A stretch of DNA of 64,000 bases. Origin: Pikeienuella piscinae. Its GTDB lineage: Bacteria; Pseudomonadota; Alphaproteobacteria; Rhodobacterales; Rhodobacteraceae. Shown here one piece after another: positions 48,318-57,169 of this stretch. The notes below the pieces were generated by a model that saw only the letters and a program-made list of their open reading frames with translations, ran no database searches and had not been told where the DNA came from. Where the stretch lies: assembly GCF_011044155.1 (NCBI RefSeq), contig NZ_CP049056.1, forward strand, positions 2,604,001 to 2,668,000, read 5' to 3'. The position numbers and the translations under genes are program-made. Positions within the stretch are counted from its first letter, which is position 1; the number at the start of each line of letters is the position of its first letter.

Positions 48318-48761
48318 ATGAACACTCCGAAGAATGACGAACCGGGCCCGACCCGTTACCCGCTCGACGCGTTTCCACACGCGCGCGCGCTCGGCCTCCG
48401 GCTTGAACCGCAGAAGGACGGCGGGCTGCATGTCCGCGTGCCCTATGACGAGCGCCTGATCGGCGACCCGGCCACCGGGGTGATCCATGGCGGCGTGGTG
48501 ACGACGTTGCTGGACACCGGATGCGGGATCGCGGCGATGTTGAAGATGGGGGGCAAGGCGGGCGTCGCGACGCTCGACCTCCGGATCGACTACATGCGCC
48601 CATCGAAACCGGGAAAGGCGATTCTCGGGGCCTGCGAATGCTACCGGCTGACCCGCTCCGTCGCGTTCTGTCGCGGCGTCGCCTATGATTCCGATCCCGA
48701 CGACCCGGTGGCGACGGCGGCCGGCGCCTTCATGATCACGCCGCTCGGAGGTCGGGAATGA
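48318..48761 (+). CDS. PaaI-family hotdog thioesterase
   Basis: The protein has 147 residues. The hotdog core is visible as HGGVVTTLLDTGCGIAA, with the HGG motif and catalytic acidic residue, and DLRIDYMRPSKPGKAI. It would hydrolyse acyl-CoA thioesters. It is divergently oriented from the MerR operon, sharing the 150-base gap with its promoter, so both may be affected by the same regulator. Its stop overlaps the next thioesterase gene (ATGA). Confidence 0.88.
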   Translation: MNTPKNDEPGPTRYPLDAFPHARALGLRLEPQKDGGLHVRVPYDERLIGDPATGVIHGGVVTTLLDTGCGIAAMLKMGGKAGVATLDLRIDYMRPSKPGKAILGACECYRLTRSVAFCRGVAYDSDPDDPVATAAGAFMITPLGGRE

Positions 48762-49255
48762 CCGGCGCCGCGACACAGGAAGAAAAGGCCCGCCGCGACG
48801 CCGCGCTGGAGCGGCTGACGCTGACCTCGCCCTATCACCGCTTCATCGGCGTCAGCTTCGTGCGCATGGGGGACGAGTTGACCGCCCGGCTGGCCTATTC
48901 GGAGCATCTGATCGGCAATCCGCTGATCCCGGCGCTCCACGGCGGCGTCACCGGCGCGCTGCTGGAGATCACGGCGATCATGCAACTGGCCTGGGACGAA
49001 CTCTGGCGGGGCATGGAGGCCGGCGGCGCCGAAGCGGCGGCGATCCATGCGGGACGCTTGCCGAAACTCCCGAAAACCATTGATCTCACCATCGACTATC
49101 TCCGCTCCGGCCGACCGCGCGACGCCTACGCCCGCGCCACCGTGCAGAAGGCGGGGCGCCGGGTGGCGAATGTGCGCGTCGAGGCCTGGCAGGATTCGCG
49201 CGACCGGCCGATCGCGGCTGCGCACGGACATTTCCTGATGCAGAATGCCGGCTGA
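48758..49255 (+). CDS. PaaI-family hotdog thioesterase (second)
   Basis: The protein has 165 residues. The hotdog signature is LIPALHGGVTGALLEITAI and later TIDYLRSGRPRDAYARATV. It is only distantly similar to its upstream partner, and the two probably form a heteromeric or paired enzyme. Its start overlaps the previous stop and its stop overlaps the MATE start by 11 bases, so translation of the three is coupled. Confidence 0.88.
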   Translation: MTGAATQEEKARRDAALERLTLTSPYHRFIGVSFVRMGDELTARLAYSEHLIGNPLIPALHGGVTGALLEITAIMQLAWDELWRGMEAGGAEAAAIHAGRLPKLPKTIDLTIDYLRSGRPRDAYARATVQKAGRRVANVRVEAWQDSRDRPIAAAHGHFLMQNAG

Positions 49256-50570
49256 AGCTGGCGTCGTCCTCGATCGGAGACGCGTGCTCAGGATCGCGCT
49301 GCCGATCGTCTTCGCCAACGCCACCGTGCCGCTGCTGGGCGTTGTCGACACCGGCGTCGTCGGACAACTCGGCGCCGCGGCGCCGATCGGCGCCGTCGGC
49401 CTCGGCGCGATCATCATCACCTTCATCTACTGGATTTTCGGATTTCTCCGGATGGGCACCGCCGGCCTGACCGCACAGGCGCTCGGCGCCGGTGACGCGC
49501 GGGAGGCGACGGCGCTGCTGGTGCGCGGCCTCCTCATCGCCGGCGCATCCGGCGCGCTGATCATCCTTCTCCACAAACCGCTTTTCGCGCTCGGCTTCCG
49601 CATCGCGCCGGGGTCGGCCGAGGTGGAGGCACTAGCGGGCGGGTACCTCGCGATCCGCGCATTCGGCGCGCCCGCGGCGATCGCCGCCTTCGCCATCACC
49701 GGCTGGTTGATCGCGGCCGAGCGGACGCGCGCTGTTCTCGCGCTTCAACTCTGGGTCAACGGACTGAACATCGCGCTCGATTTCGTCTTCGTTCTCGGCC
49801 TCGACTGGGGCGTCCAGGGTGTCGCGGCGGCGACGATCATCGCCGAGTGGTCGGGCGCCTGTTTCGGGCTCTGGCTCTGTCGGAGGGCGTTCGCCGGAAC
49901 TGCATGGCGCGCCCCGGCGCTGATCTTTCAGGCTGACCGGCTGCGCAGGATGGCCGCAGTCAACAGCGATATCATGATCCGCTCGATCCTGCTCGAGATC
50001 GGAATCGCGGTGTTCGTCTTCCGCTCCGCCGCGCTCGGCGATGTCGCGTTGGCGGCGAACCAGGTGTTGCTCCAGTTCATTCTCATCACCTCGCACGCGC
50101 TCGACGGGTTCGCCTTCGCGGCGGAAGCGCTGGTCGGGCGGGCGATGGGGGCGCGCAACGCCGCCGCGCTCCGGCGCGCGGCGATTCTTTCCTCGCAGCT
50201 GGCCGGCCTGCTGGTGGTGGCGCTGGCCGCCGCTTTCGTGTTCGCTGGTCCCTGGATCATCGCGATGATGACCACGGCGACGGAGGTGCGCGCGACGGCG
50301 GAATCGCTCTTGCCGTGGCTGATCCTCGCCCCGCTCGTCGGGATGCCGGCATTCATGCTCGACGGCGTGTTCATCGGCGCGACCCGGACCCGCGACATGC
50401 GGAACGCGATGATCGTCTCGCTGGCGCTCTATCTGACGCTCATATTCACACTCGCGTCGGTCTTCGGGGCGTCCGGGCTCTGGGCGGCGCTGCTCTTCTT
50501 CTTCGCCGCGCGCGGGGTCACGCTCGGCCTGCGCTATCCTGCGCTGGAGGCGGCGGCGGGGCGGGCCTGA
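49245..50570 (+). CDS. MATE-family efflux transporter, DinF type
   Basis: The protein has 441 residues and about 12 membrane helices. The DinF-type opening IALPIVFANATVPLLGVVDTGVVGQLG and the repeat FDGFAFAAEALVGRAMGAR-like segment (LDGFAFAAEALVGRAMGAR) are present. MATE proteins export cationic organic compounds by proton or sodium exchange. The start overlaps the end of the thioesterase gene. The exported compound is unknown. Confidence 0.92.
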   Translation: MPAEAGVVLDRRRVLRIALPIVFANATVPLLGVVDTGVVGQLGAAAPIGAVGLGAIIITFIYWIFGFLRMGTAGLTAQALGAGDAREATALLVRGLLIAGASGALIILLHKPLFALGFRIAPGSAEVEALAGGYLAIRAFGAPAAIAAFAITGWLIAAERTRAVLALQLWVNGLNIALDFVFVLGLDWGVQGVAAATIIAEWSGACFGLWLCRRAFAGTAWRAPALIFQADRLRRMAAVNSDIMIRSILLEIGIAVFVFRSAALGDVALAANQVLLQFILITSHALDGFAFAAEALVGRAMGARNAAALRRAAILSSQLAGLLVVALAAAFVFAGPWIIAMMTTATEVRATAESLLPWLILAPLVGMPAFMLDGVFIGATRTRDMRNAMIVSLALYLTLIFTLASVFGASGLWAALLFFFAARGVTLGLRYPALEAAAGRA

Positions 50571-50695
50571 GTCGCCCGATCCGCGCCCCCAGGCCGGCGC
50601 AGGCGGCGCGCCCGCGCGCCGAACGCGGCGGGCCGGACTTGCGCCTCACGGCTGGCAGTCTAGGTTCGCCGCATCACGACCGTCGGAGACGCCGC

Positions 50696-51094
50696 ATGAA
50701 CCCTCCCGCCATCGCCGCTTTCTACAGCGGCCTGAACGCCTTGATCCTGCTCTGGCTCACGGTCGAAGTGGTGCTGCGTCGGCGTTCCGGGCGGATCAGC
50801 CTTGGCGACGGCGGCGACGAAGTGATGAACCGACTGATTCGCGGTCACGCCAATGCAACCGAGACGATGCCGATCGCCCTGATCCTGCTGATTCTCGCCG
50901 AACTGCTCGGCGCGCCCGGTCTCGCTCTGCATGGTCTCGGCGTTCTGCTGACGGTCGGACGGCTTCTCCACGGCCTGCGGTTCACCGGACGCGGCCCGAT
51001 GGCGTTTCGCCTTTACGGAATGGCGGCCACGCTGATCGCAACGGTCCTGCTTGCGCTCTGCGTAATCGGCCTCGCCGCCGGGCGGCTCTTCTGA
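50696..51094 (+). CDS. MAPEG-family membrane protein
   Basis: The protein has 132 residues from ATG 50696 (GGAGAC upstream); the frame from 50315 is a shadow of the MATE gene. It has four membrane helices. The family segment NRLIRGHANATETMPIALILL contains the RxxxNxxE glutathione-type motif, here R-G-H-A-N-A-T-E. MAPEG proteins handle lipids or glutathione conjugates in the membrane; bacterial members are mostly uncharacterised. The stop overlaps the PmbA start. Confidence 0.88.
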   Translation: MNPPAIAAFYSGLNALILLWLTVEVVLRRRSGRISLGDGGDEVMNRLIRGHANATETMPIALILLILAELLGAPGLALHGLGVLLTVGRLLHGLRFTGRGPMAFRLYGMAATLIATVLLALCVIGLAAGRLF

Positions 51095-52434
51095 TGGGGC
51101 CGCGCGAACTCGCGGCCGCGCTCGTCGAAGCAGCGCGGCGAGCAGGCGCGACGAGCGCCGACGCGCTCGCCGTCGAGAGCCGGGACGTCAGTGTCTCGGT
51201 CCGGGGCGGCGCGCTGGAGGAGGCGGAAAGCGCGGAGGCGTCGGATTACGGGCTGCGCGTCCTGATCGGACGCCGGCAGGCCTCCGTTTCCGCCTCCGAC
51301 CCCGCCCCGTCGGTCATCGCGGAGCTTGCCGCGCGCGCGGTCGCAATGGCCCGCGTCGCGCCCGAGGATGAATGGTGCGGTTTGCCGGATGAGTCCGGAC
51401 TCGCGGACCCCTCGCGCCTGCCTGATCTCGATCTTGACGATCCGGCGCCAGCGCCAGCCCCGAGCGCCCTGCGCGAACTGGCGGAACGCGCGGAGGCGGC
51501 GGCGCTCGGCGAAAAGGGCGTGACGCAGGTCGAGAGCGCCGGCGCCGGGTGGCGGCGCGCCATCGTCGCTTACGCCGCCTCGAACGGCTTCGCCGGCTCC
51601 TATGCTCGCACCGGCGCCTCGCTCTCGGTCTCAGCCGTCGCTGGCGCCGGGCTCAAGATGGAGACGGATTACGACTTCGCCGCCCGAACCCACGCCGCCG
51701 ACCTGCCGGCGCCGGAGGAGATCGGCGTGCGAGCCGGGCGGCGCGCGGCGGAGCGGCTGAACCCGCGCCGCGCGAAGACCGGCGCCTGGCCGGTGCTTTT
51801 CGACCGGCGCGTCGCGGGATCTCTGGTCGGACATCTCCTCGGCGCGATCAACGGCGCCGCGGTGGCGCGCGGGGCGAGCTGGCTCAAGGACCGGATGGAC
51901 GAACCGGTGCTGGCGCCGGGGTTCGATCTGGTCGATGACCCGCACCGGCGTCGCGGCGCCGGCTCGCGCCCGTTCGACGGCGAAGGGATGGCGCTTTCGC
52001 CACGCGGGCTGATCGAGAACGGGGTGCTGAAGGGCTGGACGCTGGACAGCGCGACGGCGCGGCGGCTCGGCCTGCCGGCGCCCGGCGGCGCCCGGCGCGG
52101 GGTGGGCGGGGCGCCGCAACCCGGGACCTCGAACCTCACGCTGAGCGAGGGCGCGCGAAGCCCGGAGGAGTTGATCGGCGAAATGGGCGAAGGGTTGATC
52201 GTGACCTCGCTCATCGGTTCGTCGATTTCCGCCACCACCGGCGCCTACAGCCGCGGCGCCTCCGGCTTCTGGGTCGAGGACGGCGAGATCGCCTTTCCGG
52301 TGAACGAGTTGACCATCGCCGGCGCGCTCCCCGAATTCCTGCGCCGGATGACGCCAGCGAACGACTCGGACCGCACGAAAGCGTTGATCACGCCGAGCCT
52401 GCTGGTCGAGGGGCTGACCGTTGCCTCCGGCTGA
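51094..52434 (+). CDS. pmbA: TldE/PmbA-family metalloprotease subunit
   Basis: The protein has 446 residues. Family features are VSVRGGALEEAESAEASDYGLRVL near the N-terminus and the C-terminal NLTLSEGARSPEELIGEMGEGLIVTSLIG. TldE/PmbA lacks the metal site and works with TldD, which holds the HExxH-like motif, to trim peptides such as microcins or unfolded regions. TldD is encoded at the right edge of this window, far from this gene. It overlaps both neighbours. Confidence 0.92.
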   Translation: MGPRELAAALVEAARRAGATSADALAVESRDVSVSVRGGALEEAESAEASDYGLRVLIGRRQASVSASDPAPSVIAELAARAVAMARVAPEDEWCGLPDESGLADPSRLPDLDLDDPAPAPAPSALRELAERAEAAALGEKGVTQVESAGAGWRRAIVAYAASNGFAGSYARTGASLSVSAVAGAGLKMETDYDFAARTHAADLPAPEEIGVRAGRRAAERLNPRRAKTGAWPVLFDRRVAGSLVGHLLGAINGAAVARGASWLKDRMDEPVLAPGFDLVDDPHRRRGAGSRPFDGEGMALSPRGLIENGVLKGWTLDSATARRLGLPAPGGARRGVGGAPQPGTSNLTLSEGARSPEELIGEMGEGLIVTSLIGSSISATTGAYSRGASGFWVEDGEIAFPVNELTIAGALPEFLRRMTPANDSDRTKALITPSLLVEGLTVASG

Positions 52435-53233
52435 GATCGCGCCCGCATCCGACCGGGCCGCCGATCTCGCGCTTCTGATCGACCAGGCGCGCGAGGCGGG
52501 CGAGATCGCGCGCCTTCACCATCGCACCGATGTCGCGACATGGGAAAAGCCGGAGGGGGCCGGGCCGGTGACGGCCGCCGACATCGCCATCGACCGCATG
52601 CTGAAACGCACGCTCCTCGCCGCACGGCCCGATCATGGCTGGCTTTCCGAGGAGATCGAGGACGATCCCGCCCGGCTTGACCATGACCGGGTGTTCATCG
52701 TCGATCCGATCGACGGCACCCGCGCCTTCATGCGCGGCGACGACAGTTTCTGTCACGCGCTGGCGATCGCCGAAGCCGGCGAGGTCACCGTCGCCGTCGC
52801 CTATTTCCCGATCCGTGACCAGATGTACTGGGCCGTGAAGGGCGGCGGCGCGTTCCTTGATGGAACGCCCCTGCACGTCTCGGCGCGCGCCGAGATCGAC
52901 GGCGCGGTGGCGCTTTCGGGGCAAAAGCAGATGCACCCGTCAAGCTGGCCGGGGGGGCCGCCGCCGGTCAGCCGGGAGTTCCGCAATTCACTGGTCTATC
53001 GCCATTGCCTCGTCGCGTCCGGCCGGTTCGACCTCGCCTTCACACTGCGGGCGGCGTGGGAATGGGACGTTGCGGCCGGGGCGCTGATCGCAGGCGAAGC
53101 GGGGGCGGTGGTGACGACCGCTACCGGCGCCGACTGGCGCTACAACGCCGCGCATCCGCGGATGCCGGGAGTGGTGATCGGGCCTGCGCCGCTTCACGCC
53201 GACATCATGACGCGGCTTCGCCCCGTCGCTTGA
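52421..53233 (+). CDS. Inositol-monophosphatase-family phosphatase (CysQ-like)
   Basis: The protein has 270 residues. The metal and catalytic motifs are VTAADIAIDRML, WLSEEIEDD and IVDPIDGTRAFMRG, with the late AWEWDVAAGALI. CysQ-type members remove the 3'-phosphate from PAP, the by-product of PAPS-using reactions, while others act on inositol phosphates. The start appears to be TTG 52421 after GAGGGG, overlapping the PmbA stop by 14 bases. A PAP role would fit the sulfotransferase-like domain at 38282, but this is inference. Confidence 0.85.
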   Translation: MPPAEIAPASDRAADLALLIDQAREAGEIARLHHRTDVATWEKPEGAGPVTAADIAIDRMLKRTLLAARPDHGWLSEEIEDDPARLDHDRVFIVDPIDGTRAFMRGDDSFCHALAIAEAGEVTVAVAYFPIRDQMYWAVKGGGAFLDGTPLHVSARAEIDGAVALSGQKQMHPSSWPGGPPPVSREFRNSLVYRHCLVASGRFDLAFTLRAAWEWDVAAGALIAGEAGAVVTTATGADWRYNAAHPRMPGVVIGPAPLHADIMTRLRPVA

Positions 53234-53286
53234 GCGGAAGCGGCCCCGCGCGATAGACTGCCGCGCTGAATGAACGGAGGACGCCC

Positions 53287-53529
53287 ATGACGGTCAGACT
53301 TCACCTCGTCTTCGGGGGCGAGCTAAAGGACGCGAGCCGCACCGAGTTCGTCGACCCCGACAATCTCGACGTGATCGGAGTCTTTCCGAATTACGCCAAG
53401 GCCTATGACGCCTGGAAGAGCGCCTCGCAACGCAGTGTCGACAGCGCGACGACCCGCTATTTCATCGCCCATCTTCACCGGTTGCGGGACGAGGAGCGCC
53501 GGGATTCCAAGACCGAAGAGATCGGCTGA
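53287..53529 (+). CDS. DUF4170 protein
   Basis: The protein has 80 residues (RLHLVFGGELKDASRTEFVDPDNL, DVIGVFPNYAKAYDAWKSASQ). DUF4170 proteins are small, conserved in alphaproteobacteria and of unknown function. They often lie next to inositol-monophosphatase-type genes, as here. ACGGAGGACGCCC gives a good binding site before ATG 53287. It is followed by a hairpin that also ends the opposite gene. Confidence 0.87.
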   Translation: MTVRLHLVFGGELKDASRTEFVDPDNLDVIGVFPNYAKAYDAWKSASQRSVDSATTRYFIAHLHRLRDEERRDSKTEEIG

Positions 53530-53536
53530 AACGAAA

Positions 53537-53560
53537 ACGGCCCCGCCGCGGCGAGGCCGT
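53537..53560 (-). terminator. Terminator of the sorting-signal gene (possibly bidirectional)
   Basis: ACGGCC and GGCCGT pair around a GC-rich inner stem (CCGCCGCGGCG). On the minus strand the stem is followed by TTTTCGTTTC, a proper T-run for the gene at 53585. It may also stop the plus-strand transcript of the DUF4170 gene, though no T-run follows on that side. Confidence 0.75.
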
Positions 53561-53584
53561 CCGAAAGGCGCGTTCGCCCGGTTG

Positions 53585-54286
53585 TCAGGCGGCGTTGCGA
53601 CGCCGGCGCGAAGCGAAGGACAGTCCCGCGAGCGCGGTGAGGAAGAGCGGCAGCGCCGCCGGAACCGGCACGACCGTGGTCGGGCCGCCGAACGCGATAT
53701 CGCTGGTCACGCCGTTGTCATCGAGTTGCTGGAACCGGACCGCGAACGGGAACGCGTTGTTTCCGCCCGTGGAGTTCAGGCTGAGAAAACTGTCCGCGGT
53801 CAAGCCGGCGAGAAACGTGGCGTCGCCGGTGAGCGTAAACGTGAACGAGCCCGTGTCATTGGCGGCGATGCCAAAGTTCGTTGAGCCGCCATTGATGCCC
53901 GAGTTGAAGTTGTTTGGGGCGTTGTTGGCGGTCGTCGCGCCGATGTCGAACTGCCCGTTATTGCCGGGCGTGTTGATATCGTCAGGCTCCAAGAATTCGA
54001 ACCAGTTGGCGTTCCCTTGCGTTCCGGTCGCCGTGAAGCCGGAGATCCCCGCCACGTCGGTCGGCGCGTTGAAAGCGAAGCCGGTTACTATCGGATCGGG
54101 TGAAACCGAGGCCGTATTCATGATGTCGATCGTTAGCGTATCGATCCCATCATAGCTGAAGTCCACGGTGGCGGTTGTGTTCGACGAACTGACGCCGACG
54201 ACACCGAACGAAACGGCGTGAGCCGCGCCCGCCGCCGAGAGCGTCATTATTGAAGCCGCCAGAGCTCCACGGAAGAAAATTCTCAT
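53585..54286 (-). CDS. Secreted protein with a VPLPA/PEP-CTERM-type sorting signal
   Basis: The protein has 233 residues from ATG 54286; the longer frame to 54433 has no good signal. A signal peptide (RGALAASIMTLSAAGAAHA) is followed by a beta-rich, Asn/Gly/Thr-rich domain. The end VPVPAALPLFLTALAGLSFASRRRR combines the VPxPA motif, a membrane helix and a basic tail, the signature of the VPLPA-CTERM group of exosortase-like sorting. It should be exported and cut near its C-terminus; the exosortase is not in this window. The function is unknown. Confidence 0.9.
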   Translation of the reverse strand: MRIFFRGALAASIMTLSAAGAAHAVSFGVVGVSSSNTTATVDFSYDGIDTLTIDIMNTASVSPDPIVTGFAFNAPTDVAGISGFTATGTQGNANWFEFLEPDDINTPGNNGQFDIGATTANNAPNNFNSGINGGSTNFGIAANDTGSFTFTLTGDATFLAGLTADSFLSLNSTGGNNAFPFAVRFQQLDDNGVTSDIAFGGPTTVVPVPAALPLFLTALAGLSFASRRRRNAA

Positions 54287-54691
54287 GCCTGACCCCATTC
54301 TAACAACCCGGTGGGTTTCATCCACAATCGGTAGCGCTTCACTGAACATGCGCAGCCGCATACATACATAGAATCCATGGATAATTCCATATAATTGCGC
54401 GACTTCGGAAACGAATAAAGTCAGTCCCGCCATGATTGAATCGGGCGCACGATTATGCGGAGGATTTCCGTCCTGGCCCAGTCAGCCTCCGACGGGCATG
54501 CGCGCTATGGTTGAGGATTCGACGGGGTTTTAGGCCGCCCGGATCACGTTCTCGTCAGTAACGGGAGGGAGGGCGTCTCAGACCCAGTAACCGAGTCGCG
54601 GACATCGCCATATTATCGCCTTGATTTCGCCAAGCAATGGTCCGGAACCGATCTGAAGGTTCTCGCTTACTGTCCCTCGTGACCGACGACT
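54287..54691. other. Intergenic region with unexplained plus-strand transcript signals
   Basis: The 400 bases upstream of the sorting-signal gene are AT-richer than the rest. They hold TATAAT at 54390-54395 (plus strand, without a good -35) and ATGGATAATTCCAT at 54377-54390. No coding frame is convincing. A strong plus-strand terminator closes the region, so a small RNA is possible. Confidence 0.4.
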
Positions 54692-54720
54692 GGCGCGCCC
54701 TCTCCGGGGCGCGCCTTTTT
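54692..54720 (+). terminator. Plus-strand intrinsic terminator without an annotated gene upstream
   Basis: GGCGCGCC (54692-54699) pairs with GGCGCGCC (54708-54715) and is followed by TTTTT. The T-run is on the plus strand, but the nearest upstream plus-strand gene ended at 53529 behind another hairpin. In the minus direction, where pncB ends at 54723, there is no T-run. Confidence 0.75.
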
Positions 54721-54722
54721 CG

Positions 54723-56024
54723 TCAGACCAAAACAGCGCGGGGAGTCTGCGCGCCGATCTCGAACGCTCGTCTGTAGCGTTCGATCTCATCCGGCGGCCC
54801 CATCGCCTTCAGCGGATTGTCCGAGATCTTCACCGTCGGCTGACCATCCGCGCTGACCGCCTTGCAGACCAGCGAAAAGGGCGCGAGCCGTTCATCCGCC
54901 GCGAGACCGCGAAAATCGTTGGTCAGGTTTGTGCCCCAGCCAAAACCGAGCAGCACCCGGTCGGCGTAAGCTGCGTGCAGTTGCTCGATCAGGTCAACAT
55001 CCAGACCGTCCGAGAAGATGATTCGCTTCTCCTTCGGGTCCAGGCCATGCCCGCGCCACCAGGCGATCACCGCTTCCGCTTGCTCGAACGGATCGCCGCT
55101 GTCGATCCTGACGCCGGTCCAGTCCGTCAACCAGGGCGGGGCGCGATCGAAGAACGTCGTGGAGGAAAACGTGTCCGGCAGGACGATCAGAAGGTTGCCG
55201 TCATAATCCCTGCTCCAGTCCTCCAGCACCTGATAGGGCGCGGCCTGAAGCGCGCGGTCGTCGCCGTCGCGCCCGGCCAGCGCCGCGTAGACCATCGGCA
55301 ACTCGTGCGCGTTGGTGCCGATCGCCTCCACCTCGCGGCGCAACGCGATCAGGCAGTTCGAGGTGCCGGTGAACCGCTCGCCCAGCCCTTCCATCATGGC
55401 CTGAACGCACCAGTCCTGCCAGAGATAGGAATGCCGGCGGCGGGTGCCGAAATCGGCGATCGAAAGCCCATCAAGCCGGCGCAGACGCTCGATCTTCTCC
55501 CAGACCTTGGCCATGGCGCGGGCGTAGAGCACCTGAAGTTCGAACTTCCCCATGCCGCGCAGGACAGCGCGCCCCCGCAGCTCCATCAGCACCGCAAGAG
55601 CCGGAACTTCCCACATCATCACCTCGGGCCAGGCCCCCTCGAAGGTCAGCTCGTACTGATCCCCTCTGCGCTCCAGATGATAGGGCGGCAGGCGCAGGTT
55701 CTCGAACCAGCCCATGAAGTCAGGGCTGAACATCCAGCGTTTGCCGTAGAACGTGTTGCCGCGGAGCCATGTGCTCTCGCCGCGCGAAAGCGAGAGCGAA
55801 CGGATATGGTCGAGCTGTTCGCGCAACTCTCCCTCGTCGATCAGCTTCGCCAGCGGCACCTCGGCGGAGCGGTTGATCAGGCTGAATTCGACCCGCACGT
55901 CGCGATGCCGGCGGAACACGGTCTGCGCCATCAGGATCTTGTAGAAATCAGTGTCGAGCAGCGAGCGGACAATCGGGTCGATTTTCCAGTTATGGTCATG
56001 GACCCTGGTGGCGATATCGACCAT
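54723..56024 (-). CDS. pncB: Nicotinate phosphoribosyltransferase
   Basis: The protein has 433 residues. It joins nicotinate and PRPP to give nicotinate mononucleotide in NAD salvage. Key segments are SLLDTDFYKILMAQTVF, FGTRRRHSYLWQDWC, and TGTSNCLIALRREVEAIGTNAHELPM, which holds the phosphorylatable His. The C-terminal VRIDSGDPFEQAE and IIFSDGLDVDLIEQL complete the site. It overlaps the pncA stop by ATGA, so nicotinamide is deamidated and then used by two coupled gene products. Confidence 0.97.
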   Translation of the reverse strand: MVDIATRVHDHNWKIDPIVRSLLDTDFYKILMAQTVFRRHRDVRVEFSLINRSAEVPLAKLIDEGELREQLDHIRSLSLSRGESTWLRGNTFYGKRWMFSPDFMGWFENLRLPPYHLERRGDQYELTFEGAWPEVMMWEVPALAVLMELRGRAVLRGMGKFELQVLYARAMAKVWEKIERLRRLDGLSIADFGTRRRHSYLWQDWCVQAMMEGLGERFTGTSNCLIALRREVEAIGTNAHELPMVYAALAGRDGDDRALQAAPYQVLEDWSRDYDGNLLIVLPDTFSSTTFFDRAPPWLTDWTGVRIDSGDPFEQAEAVIAWWRGHGLDPKEKRIIFSDGLDVDLIEQLHAAYADRVLLGFGWGTNLTNDFRGLAADERLAPFSLVCKAVSADGQPTVKISDNPLKAMGPPDEIERYRRAFEIGAQTPRAVLV

Positions 56025-56638
56025 CAGAGAAGCTCCGCGACCGTGGCGCGCCGCACCCCGGCCTCACGCATCTCTTCCCATGCTGCGGCGAGCGAGCCGT
56101 CGAGGTCGATCCCTCGGCAAGCGTCCTCGACAACCGTCGCCTCGAAGCCGAGTTTCGCCGCATCGACGGCGGAGAATCGGACGCAGAAATCCGTGGCGAG
56201 GCCGCAGAGGACCAGCGCCCCGACGCCGCGCTCGCGCAGATAACCGGCGAGCCCGGTCGGGGTTTCGTGGTCGTTCTCGAAGAAAGCGGAGTAACTGTCG
56301 ATCGCCGCCCGAAAACCCTTGCGGATGATCAGGTCCGCATCGGTTCGAAGGCTCTCGTGAAAAGCCGCGCCCGGCGTTCCCTGCACGCAATGCGCCGGCC
56401 AGAGCACCTGCGGCCCGTAATCCGCCTCGATCGTCGAGAACGGCGCTGCGCCCGCATGATTGTCGGCGAACGAGCTGTGATCCGCCGGATGCCAATCCTG
56501 CGTGAGCACGCGAAGCGGATATTGCGCCGAGAGCGCGTTGATCGGCGAAACCACGGCGTCGCCGTCGCGCACCGCCAGCGCGCCGCCGGGGCAGAAATCG
56601 TTCTGGACGTCAATGACGATCAGCGCTGTCCCAGTCAT
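56024..56638 (-). CDS. pncA: Nicotinamidase
   Basis: The protein has 204 residues from ATG 56638, which has a perfect AAGGAGG upstream; the longer frame to 56695 has no signal. The catalytic triad is Asp10 (IVIDVQNDF), Lys107 (IIRKGFR) and Cys152 (CGLATDFC). Metal ligands lie in QDWHPADHSSF. It deamidates nicotinamide to nicotinate, feeding PncB. Confidence 0.97.
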   Translation of the reverse strand: MTGTALIVIDVQNDFCPGGALAVRDGDAVVSPINALSAQYPLRVLTQDWHPADHSSFADNHAGAAPFSTIEADYGPQVLWPAHCVQGTPGAAFHESLRTDADLIIRKGFRAAIDSYSAFFENDHETPTGLAGYLRERGVGALVLCGLATDFCVRFSAVDAAKLGFEATVVEDACRGIDLDGSLAAAWEEMREAGVRRATVAELL

Positions 56639-57169
56639 CCGCGCCTCCTTCTTTCCCTCGTTCAAAGCCATGCGATGCTTTGGTGGCGATGGCAAGTCAT
56701 GGGCGCGCGCCGCGGCAGGAAAGGAAAAACCCTCTCCGGCGAGGGGGATGGGCCGAAGAGGGTCAGAGAGCGAAGCGCGTGTGGGGCATACGCGCTGCTT
56801 TTCATGTTACGGACGATAACGCCGCCCGCCTGTGGGTCCGGCCGATACGCTTGGCCGGTTTTGGGTGGCGGCGCGTTGAGTGTGGATACGCCGCACAACC
56901 CAAGATAGCATCTCGCGCAGTAGAGTCATGCCAAGAATTGTTTCGCTTCTGCATCATTTCGGCCGTCGCCGTAATTTCGCCTCTTTTATGTATTGATTCG
57001 TTAGAATTTTTGACGATCAGAACGAGAAATGGCGTTCACATTAAATTATTTGACTCACTTTGGTCGCAAACAACTTCACCGCCGCGCTGAACCGCCGGAC
57101 GCGGATATCTACAGAGACGGCCTTGACGAGGCGGGGCGTCTCGCGCCCCATCGAATCCGGAGGAGCGGC
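56639..57169. other. Divergent intergenic region between pncA and the GMC gene
   Basis: These 530 bases hold no gene I can support. The part at about 56930-57060 is clearly AT-rich and should carry promoters. A strong terminator faces the minus strand at 56729-56763. Several -35-like hexamers exist (for example TTGACG near 57009) but no clear -10 pairs. Confidence 0.5.
56725..56763 (-). terminator. Minus-strand terminator upstream of pncA
   Basis: The minus strand reads ACCCTCTTCGGC and, after an 11-base loop, GCCGGAGAGGGT, giving a 12-base-pair stem with one G-T pair. It is followed by TTTTTCC. It stops a minus-strand transcript before the pncA promoter, but no gene is annotated upstream on that strand up to 57169. 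It may end a small RNA or block read-through from antisense initiation. Confidence 0.7.

Noticed and set aside
56662-56898. Minus-strand frame of 78 codons upstream of pncA
   Set aside because: It runs through a strong transcription terminator and has low-complexity sequence.
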